A stretch of DNA of 64,000 bases from Chloranthus sessilifolius (lineage: Eukaryota; Streptophyta; Magnoliopsida; Chloranthales; Chloranthaceae): assembly GCA_021018995.1 (NCBI GenBank), contig CM037587.1:11972866-12036865 (forward strand), in the 5' to 3' direction. Of the stretch, positions 57,393-64,000 are shown in pieces; the stretch's first letter is position 1, and every line of letters begins with the position of its first letter. The translations under genes were made by a program, and so were the position numbers. A model generated the notes under the pieces. That model saw nothing but the letters and a program-made list of their open reading frames with translations, searched no databases and was not told the origin of the DNA.

Positions 57393-57671
57393 TCTGCATC
57401 GTCAAATTCAAAGCAGTCAACGGAATTCAACGTGGGTGAACTTAAAGATTCAGTGGGTGGATTTAAAGGTACTCTATAAAAAAGTGCAAATTTTTAAAAT
57501 TTTAAATTATGTAAAACCATAAAAAGTGGAAGAAAGGGTATTTAAGACTTTGTGGAAGTTGGAACTGGCTAGACTTGGAGCTGGTAGGTTTGGGTAAAGG
57601 TAAAAATATAGGGTCTCTATCGTAAAAGGTATATCTGACAGGGTCGATCAGGTAAATTTCTCTTAAAAGTT

Positions 57672-58221
57672 TGATAATAGAAAATGATGGGTGACGATGG
57701 AAAGTCTCCTAAAATGTGCTCTTTTTTTTTTTGTCCAAAAGTAGGGAAGTACGAATGTACCATCGTAGGAAGCTGTGAAACACCAATACTTTGTAAGACA
57801 CATTTGATCTCGAGGAAACACCATCATCAATCTTAGTTGCTGAGATTTCTTATGAGAACATAATTTTATATATTTATTTATTTATTTTATATGGGCAAAG
57901 GTGTAATTTCATTAAGAGAATAAAATTACATCCAGATCAAGTAAGCAAGGAGCTTAGAGTGAAAAAACAGATTGAAAAACAAAAGAGAAAGCCAATTGAG
58001 AGCTTCGACATCACCATCACACATGGAGACTACCTTGATCTCAGAGGCGAAAAGATCTATGAGAAGTGGCATTGAACACTGCATGCCCCTTTTATCGATA
58101 ATAATGCCACGTATACTAAATAGGTAAATATATTCCAACAATAATACTAAATATTAAATATATTTCAACAATAATAAAGGTTAGTGATTATCGATCAAAA
58201 ATAATAATAACGACTTGAAAA
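57672..58221. other. Intergenic, nothing firm recognised
   Basis: No gene is seen. The segment at about 57895-58080 (GGTGTAATTTCATTAAGAG and following) resembles the 3' end of a truncated LINE in style, but no coding motif supports this. Confidence 0.4.
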
Positions 58222-58622
58222 GGGAGCCATTACTTGCACACGCTTTTCAAGTGATTGCACCGAATTTAAAGACAGACTTGGTATGTTAGGGATTTGTGAT
58301 ATGTAAAAATAAAATATGGGCCGTCTGATTTGAAGTTCATGATTGATAGATCTCTGGTATGTAAAATTGGAGCAAAACACGATACTTGTCGTATGATCTA
58401 TTGAAGTCAACTGTTGAATTATATAATGGCTTTTGACTCCGTTTAATCAAATGAAGAAAATAATATTTTGTTATAATCATTTGCAATTGATATCTTTAAA
58501 TTATGGCCTTCAAATCAAACAACTTAGATTGTGTTTTCACATAGTAAAGGTTGTCAAACTTGCAAGTCTTTCTTTTGGATTCGGTACAATCATTTGAAAA
58601 GCGTGTGCAAGTAATGGTTCCC
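58222..58622. mobile_element. Foldback MITE, GGGAGCCATTACTTGC family
   Basis: Left end GGGAGCCATTACTTGCACAC.. and right end, reverse-complemented, GGGAACCATTACTTGCACAC; the arms match for about 45 bp (through CACCGAAT). The same GGGAGCCATTAC.TGCTACAC segment occurs inside both arms of M (57089 and, inverted, 45243-45258). No target duplication is evident. Confidence 0.75.
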
Positions 58623-59325
58623 CATCAAAATATCCGTACAATTTAACGGTGATGTATTTTTTGTCCGTCTAATCCTAATAACTATATAAAGATATTTACG
58701 GCAGAACTAGCCAAGAAAAACCTTATTGTTGAAATGATAACAACGGCTCTCAAAAAAATGTAAAGAAATGAACAATGGACCAACAACTTGGACACGGGAT
58801 TGTACAGTGGCAGATTTCTGAAAAAGAAATTAAGACTTCAAATTTTTGAGATCTTTGCCATATGAAACACCGTCTAAGCCCTTTTAATTGAAGGCTATGA
58901 TATAATAATCTTTGCTATATAGATTGGCACGAAAAATGATCTCTATCATCTTATTTGTTTTACTCAGCCATTGAATCAGTATTGAATCAAATGATTTTCT
59001 TTGTTTGTATATTGAATCAATCAGATGATAGAGATCTCATTTCATGCCAATCTTTGACAGAAAGGTTCATTACATCGTGGCCTCAAATAAAGTCGATGGT
59101 GTTACACATAATACATATCTAAAAAATATCAAGTCTTTCTTTTTAGACAATATGCATTCGGTACAAATCTCGTGTACAACTTGTTGTTCCCAAAGAAAAG
59201 TGCAAACTCACAATCGATTCTTTTAAGGGTAGCTCTAAACTAGCTCACACCTTCTCTGAAACCGTCTACATCGGAACCCCTTTAAAACCATTGATTGAGT
59301 TGTATTAAATGATGGAGATTGTATT
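58623..59325. mobile_element. Second foldback MITE (58777-59191) and flanks
   Basis: Left arm from GGACCAACAACTTGGACACG (58777) and right arm ending CGTGTACAACTTGTTGTTCC (59191) are inverted copies for about 180 bp, including CACCGTCTAAGCC / GTCGATGGTGTTAC and GATTGGCACGAAAAATGATC. A right flank (59220-59290) resembles 45005-45085 of M in inverted orientation (AAAACCATTGA; GGTTTCAGAG). C4 inserted immediately to the right at 59326. Confidence 0.7.
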
Positions 59326-61896
59326 TGTGGCAGCCTGGATTTTCGTACCCAAAAATCTATGCCATCAGGATCATGCTTTGAATGATCCCCAGGACAAATC
59401 ACCGAGTGTCTGCTCGTATAACGGAAATCAAAGAAGACACGGTCCAGTAGTGACAGATCGAGTCATTATATAAGGCATTTAAAAGAAAAAAGTAAACAAT
59501 GCATATATATGTATATATCAAAAGAATATACATCCCCAAAAAGGAACAAAAAAGAATCACTAGTGATGGACATCTATCACCCAAAACAATGGTTCCTATA
59601 GAATGTATAATAATACAAGTAAAAACATCTATAGTAATAAATACAGTAGGTGGCCACCAGGCACACAGATAATCCAAAATAAAATACAGGACCAAAAACA
59701 AAAACTAATACCCAAACTGCTAATAAAACTCATCAGCAGGAGTGTCAGTGTCCTCCTCCTCCGCCTCAACCTCCGGCTCTGGCTAATACTCGGGATCACT
59801 CTCTGTGCCAGGAGCTCTAGCCTCAGAACCTATTATATATAAACAGGGTGAGCTAACTATCTAAGCTCAATAGAAGAAATTCAGTTAAATTTGCATCTTA
59901 ATGGTAAAACATGGTTATAAAAGATATCTCAGACAGATAAGTAATTGCAGAATATAGACATAACTGGACGGATGCAGACAGATGATCAGATATGCAGAGT
60001 AATTAGAATGCAGAACTTATAAGAGCAGATAGAACCTCAGAGTTTGCAGGATGCTATGCGTACAATATTTAAATGACTTAAAATAGTATACTTAAGTAAC
60101 TCCCGTGAGTATAGCATGCGGTAGCCAGATTTGGGCCGATGGGTAATCCTGACCATCATCGTTCAATGAATAATTTCAAATATATAGCAATGCCTTATCT
60201 AAGGAGTGTAATTTTGTTGAGGAATTTCCAAAGCAGATGCACGATTGTGCCAGTCATGGATATACAACCGAGTCGGTGGGATTCGTCAGATTATTAAACT
60301 TGAAATCACATGCATACATATCATAATAACAAGAATCAGATAACTGGTAGCAGATAACGGGAATTAGATGTCATGGAACCTTCATGCATATGCATGACAT
60401 GATTGGAAAGCAAAATCAGAATATGCAGCAGAATATAGAAGCTATGAACCCATGAGATAAAAAATAAATACAAGTTCAGTTAAATTTTTCCTATCTCAGA
60501 TCAAACTTTTCTAAGCAAATCCAAAGCTTTTTAATGCGTCACGGTCTGATCCTAGACCAAAGACATAGTATACTTAGTGTCAGAGATGTCAGGACATCAA
60601 CTGGTACAGTGTCCAGTGGTGTTTTACTCATAAAACTAAAACAGCAAAAACAACGGTGATTGATCGATCAATGTCCTTGTTTGATCGATCAATCATCTAA
60701 TTTGATCGATCAATCTCCCAACTAACTGATACTAAACAAATGGAATTTGATCGAACAACTTCTTTGTTTGATCGATCAATTTTTAAATTTGATCGATCAA
60801 TTTCCCCATTGATCGATCAATCAAGTCAGACTTTAAATTTTCAAAAATACCGCCCTCTTGTTTGCACACTCATTTATATGAATTGATCGATCAATCTATC
60901 ACATTGATCGATCAATGTCCACAATGGTCGATCATTCTCACCTTTGATCAATCCCTTCACTGTGATTGATCAACCCCTCATATTGATCCATCAATTATCA
61001 AATTTGATCGATCAACCTTCAAAATTGATCGATCAAATCCCAATTTAATCGATCAATGCCTTTTGGGCATTGAACTTCCAGAAAACACACCTACTATTCC
61101 CATTAATTAAATATAAGATTTGATCGATCAAATACCTAATTTGATTGATCAATAATGACAGTTTCTATCATTAATGGCGTTCAATATTCTTGACCTATTT
61201 TCCTCTTTGACCTTTAATGATCTTAATAGACTACATACACATTTGCATCTACTCATTTATTATGCCTTAACTTCTACAATTTAACTTAATAACTCACCTC
61301 TTTAGTGTCCTTTCGGGTTCTCGGCGAATGCGATCCGAAGAGAGTTTCGGATCCGAAACGCAGAATTTGTTGCCGTCACGACTCAAAAAACCAGACGCTC
61401 GGCTCCGCTTTAACACACAAAGACATCACACATTCTCAAACTAAATATGGAGTGTTTAATTTGACCCCCCTCACACTCTATTTCAGAAAAATGCACAATC
61501 TAGGGTATTCCCAACCCTTGGTTTCACAACAGCAATACTTTAGAAATAGCTCCTATCCACAGACTCTTAGGAAGCAAGAAGAAGATGATGAAAGGTAGAT
61601 ATTCCAACCTTCTTCCTTCTCTTATAAGCTAACAAATGGAATATATAGAGATTTTTCCCATTTTCTAAAACTAAGTTCAGGTGTTAAGCGCATGTATAAT
61701 TTTTCTGGCGTATCACGCCTCATCAAGGGCTAACACGACTCGGACTTACATAAGAAGTCACACATGACTTCATTTAATTGTGGACTAATATTATTCTCAA
61801 TAATATTAATTTAAAATTTTAATTTATCTCAATTTCCTTGTTGGGCACACTTATCGAAGCAATCGAGTTCTTGTTCTGAATTTTAGGATTATTACA
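59326..61896 (-). repeat. C4 3' LTR
   Basis: The minus strand begins TGTAATAATCC at 61896, after the purine tract AAGGAGGGGATAA (61909-61897), and ends ..GGCTGCCACA at 59326; 2,571 bp. It contains the largest phased TTGATCGATCAA array (60660-61152), the TGAGCT hairpin (59849-59869) and the second hairpin (59554-59597). It is related to the C3 LTRs in its distal part. The left flank is GTATT; the other flank is off the window. Confidence 0.9.
60660..61152. repeat. Phased TTGATCGATCAA array in C4 LTR
   Basis: Centres (T of TCGA) at 60664, 60685, 60706; 60751, 60772, 60793, 60813; 60887, 60908, 60928; 61008, 61029, 61049; 61124, 61145. Steps within groups are 20 or 21 bp. About half the copies are the perfect 12-bp palindrome. 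Confidence 0.95.
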
Positions 61897-62058
61897 TTAT
61901 CCCCTCCTTAGAAATTGTATCCCCGAAAATGTTAGGAAGTCACAGACAGGTCGATGGTGTATCCTAATTCTAACTGGCAGAATAAGGCAGAAACAAGCAG
62001 TCGAATATATCATGCAAGAACAAGTATGCATGCAGAACAAAAAGTATATGGAAATAGA
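61897..62058 (-). other. C4 polypurine tract and short 3' noncoding region
   Basis: The purine tract is at 61909-61897. There is no other feature before the aORF end. Confidence 0.7.
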
Positions 62059-63519
62059 TTAATAGATTATATAGATATAATTATTAAAAGAAAAACACAT
62101 AATAGCATAGTAATTACCTGTCAGGGAGTCAGAAGGTCTGGCCTCGTCAGGTGTAGGGCTATTGGGCATAGGTGGCTCAGTGCAATAGTCGTGTAGGTCG
62201 ACGGTGTGCTGACGAGCATGAGCTATCATCGGTGTAGACGTGGTGATATAGGAGTGCTGCATCAGGAGCTCAAGCATCCGCTCATGATAGTCCAATCGTC
62301 GATGAACCTAACGATGGAACTCCTCCATCCCGTCCAGCCGCTCATGGATATGCTTGTTGCCCTCGACGACCGCTACAAGCACCGTTTCAAGGGTAACGGT
62401 GGAAGGTGTGGGTCTGCGTGATGTAGGGGCACAGGCAGGGCGGCGTGAAGTAGTAGGGGCAGGTCTAGTAGGCACCGCAGATTGAGGTGGCTAGTCAGGT
62501 TGTGCCTCTCCTGCATCAGGAGCTCTCTCTGCCGGCTCTTCTCCCTCTTCAACTGGAGGAACCTCTTCCTCCTCCGGTAATCTTTTGACCAAAAGGTTAT
62601 AACTCTTGGTCTAGTCTTTTAGTTTGAACACTTTAGTATTGTTGGTCAATCGGCTCGCTAGGAGCCATGCTATATGCCTCTCTCAGCGCGATATATTGCT
62701 CGACCATTCGTGTTATCAATCGAGCATAGGGCAGATATTTCTTTGAAGCTGCCTTCATCTTCTCAGACATCAAATCCTTAGCATTGATCATGCCATTGAG
62801 CACCAAGTCGGCAACAGAGAACCAACGGTTCTCGAAAGTTACAAACATCACCTGTTGCGCAATGTCGCTCCGTTCGGATTTGTGCAAAAAAGGGTTTAGG
62901 GCACACTTGATATAAGTATCAAGCATCCACAATCGATCAGGGAGTTGGGCTCAAGTAATGGATTGACCTAAACCATGCTGACCTTGTATCATTTTGGTAA
63001 CCATGTCATGGAGTGGGACATCCTTAATATATGGTGGCGACAGGCCACAAGTGTCAATATACACTGAAGAACACTGCAGGGCGGCTGCGACATGAAACAG
63101 GTTAAACTTATAGTCCAAACCGTCAAATTTGGTGACCAATTGATGACGGCTGTCGCCTCGACGAAGGTTTTGACAGAAAAGCCTCATGATTCTTAGGCAA
63201 AAATGATCGTGAAATGGCTCAAGAAACAGTTTCAACCCTAGCTTGGTAATGTAGTTGATGGCCCAAGTCGTTTCTGGCCGATCCTCGAATAGCGTAGAGG
63301 CGAAAACGTATTCGGGCAAAAAATTTTGGAAGCCCACCACTCGGTTGGGACTTCACGTTGAATTTGTGGTGGTTGGGGGTTTAGAACGGGTGGCATCACA
63401 GTTTCGGTGGGTGCCATGGGTGACACGACGGTTGGTGCGACTGGTTCGACGGGCGACACTGATGCACGAACCCGGGATGTCGGGATTTTGCACGATGCAT
63501 TTTTCGTTCGTGGTTCCAT
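62059..63519 (-). pseudogene. C4 aORF
   Basis: ATG at 63519 (MEPRTKNASCKIP), then a Pro/Val/Thr-rich linker and TEWWASK. After a frameshift near 63330 comes the core: FLPEYVFASTLFEDRPE, LRIMRLFCQNLRRGDS, FHVAAALQCSS, MIQGQHGLGQSIT; after one stop (TGA, 62933), AQLPDRLWMLDTYIKCAL, PFLHKSERSDIAQQ, ENRWFSVADL and LPYARLITRMVEQY. Beyond 62633, in broken frames, there follow a Pro/Glu linker and a predicted coiled coil (LETVLVAVVEGNKHIHERLDG, then RRLDYHERMLELLMQHSYI) ending near 62230. The LMQH motif at the coil end matches C2. It lies in sense orientation directly upstream of the 3' LTR. Confidence 0.78.
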
Positions 63520-64000
63520 AGCTTAAATACCCCAAAAATATACAAAAAACCCAAATGAAGAGAAAGGTTAGGTTTTATCGATCGAACCAAGCAAAATCCG
63601 AGCTAACTACGCACAGAGAGAAGCTCTAGTAGCTGGCAAACACTCTGAAATGTTGTTTGAATGCAAAGGAGCAAAAACTCTCTTGAAAGATCAATTCTTC
63701 TCACCGTGCAAATGAAAAATAAAAACTCAATCGTTACATAAAACGATAGGTTTGATAGATCAATGCTTAAATTGATCGATCAATCTTAAGTTAAAAATGC
63801 CCTAGCTCGATAATTTTGATCGATCAATGCTTAAATTGATCGATCAATCTTAAGTGAAAAATGTCCTGGCCAGACAACCTTGATTGATCAATGTCCTTAT
63901 GTTGATCGACCAAATCATAAATTTGATCGATCAATCTCAAAATTTGATTGATCAACCACTCATATTGCAGAACAAGGTTCAAACCTAATTGATCGATCAA
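63520..64000 (-). promoter_or_regulatory. C4 aORF upstream region: TTGATCGATCAA array and leader
   Basis: Centres at 63757 (variant), 63777; 63821, 63841; 63885, 63907, 63928, 63949; 63993. Steps within groups are 20-22 bp, with the array continuing off the window. The leader between array and ATG (63520-63745) is homologous to that of C3, including TCAAGAGAGTTTTTGCTCCTTTGCATTCAA-like sequence, and keeps a degenerate donor position (CGATAAAACCTAACC). Confidence 0.75.

Larger units (their letters stand above)
44403..57662. mobile_element. M: Mutator-like element with long inverted repeats, split by C3
   Basis: Terminal inverted repeats: left GGGAAATTTACCTTATCGACCCT (44403 on) and right, reverse-complemented, GAGAAATTTACCTGATCGACCCT (57662 backwards). 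The arms match for about 200 bp (44403-44600 with 57462-57662). The flanks are 9-bp near-duplicates, TTGAAAGTT (44394-44402) and TTAAAAGTT (57663-57671), 8 of 9 identical. A 9-bp duplication with long inverted repeats is the Mutator-like signature. Without C3 the element is about 2.3 kb, has no transposase and so is non-autonomous. Its inner arms (45240-45420 against 46000-46139 plus 57061-57115) are also inverted copies, and 22-bp minisatellites fill the interior. Confidence 0.85.

Noticed and set aside
58222-58622. Target-site duplication for this MITE
   Set aside because: Flanks (ACTTGAAAA and CATCAAAAT) do not match convincingly at any length.
60660-61152. Regular repeats with variable spacers resembling a CRISPR array
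   Set aside because: The context is a plant LTR; repeats are 12-bp palindromes with spacers of about 9 bp, far shorter than CRISPR units, and no cas genes occur.
1-64000. tRNA, rRNA or other structural RNA genes
   Set aside because: No cloverleaf or rRNA-like sequence was noticed; tRNA-like matches are only primer-binding sites of retrotransposons.

Overview
This window is plant nuclear DNA (an angiosperm, by its transposon families) and consists almost entirely of nested, decayed transposable elements. I recognise one possible small host gene. The main evidence is Tat/Ogre-type and chromodomain-bearing Ty3/gypsy polyprotein remnants, initiator-Met-type primer sites (TTGGTATCAGAGC), LTRs opening TGTAATA.CCC after a purine tract, a Ty1/copia remnant, a Mutator-like element and several foldback MITEs. 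Working labels are used throughout. T1a/T1b are Tat-type elements (minus strand), T2 is an Ogre-like element (plus), C0-C4 are chromodomain-type Ty3/gypsy elements, S is a solo LTR, and M is the Mutator-like element.

Layout. 1-14625: a minus-strand Tat tandem arrangement, T1b 3' end (14625-11109), one shared LTR (11108 to about 9738), then T1a leader, gag, PR, RT, RNase H, INT and 3' noncoding (9737-1). 14626 to about 19222: T2 5' LTR, primer site and gag remnant. 19377-21287: truncated C0 LTR. 21288-41411: C1 (plus), whose 3' LTR is split by the 14.4-kb C2 (26001-40413, minus; 5-bp duplication ATTAT). C2 in turn contains solo LTR S (31190-33579; duplication GTAGG). 41412-42600: a minus-strand copia 3' end into which C1 was inserted. 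43592-44285: a candidate small host gene. 44403-57662: M, with long terminal inverted repeats and a 9-bp target duplication, split by C3 (46140-57055, plus). 57672-59325: foldback MITEs. 59326-64000: 3' half of C4 (minus), running off the right edge.

The most interesting pattern concerns C1-C4. All four carry an extra gene (called aORF here) in the sense orientation between pol and the 3' LTR, encoding the same globular domain followed by a predicted coiled coil. The DNA upstream of each aORF holds an array of a short motif that is particular to that element and also forms an array inside the same element's LTR. C1 uses a G-Y-R-CGATTT motif, C2 uses AATTCGA-NNN-TCGAATT, and C3 and C4 use TTGATCGATCAA. 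Copies within an array mostly lie 19-21 bp apart, about two turns of the helix. One testable reading is that the aORF protein, or a host factor, recognises the element's own array, comparable in principle to the VANC anti-silencing proteins of VANDAL transposons. C1-C4 LTRs also share two conserved hairpins. C2's gag-pol becomes one continuous frame, apart from in-frame stops, if two GT..AG segments and solo LTR S are removed.
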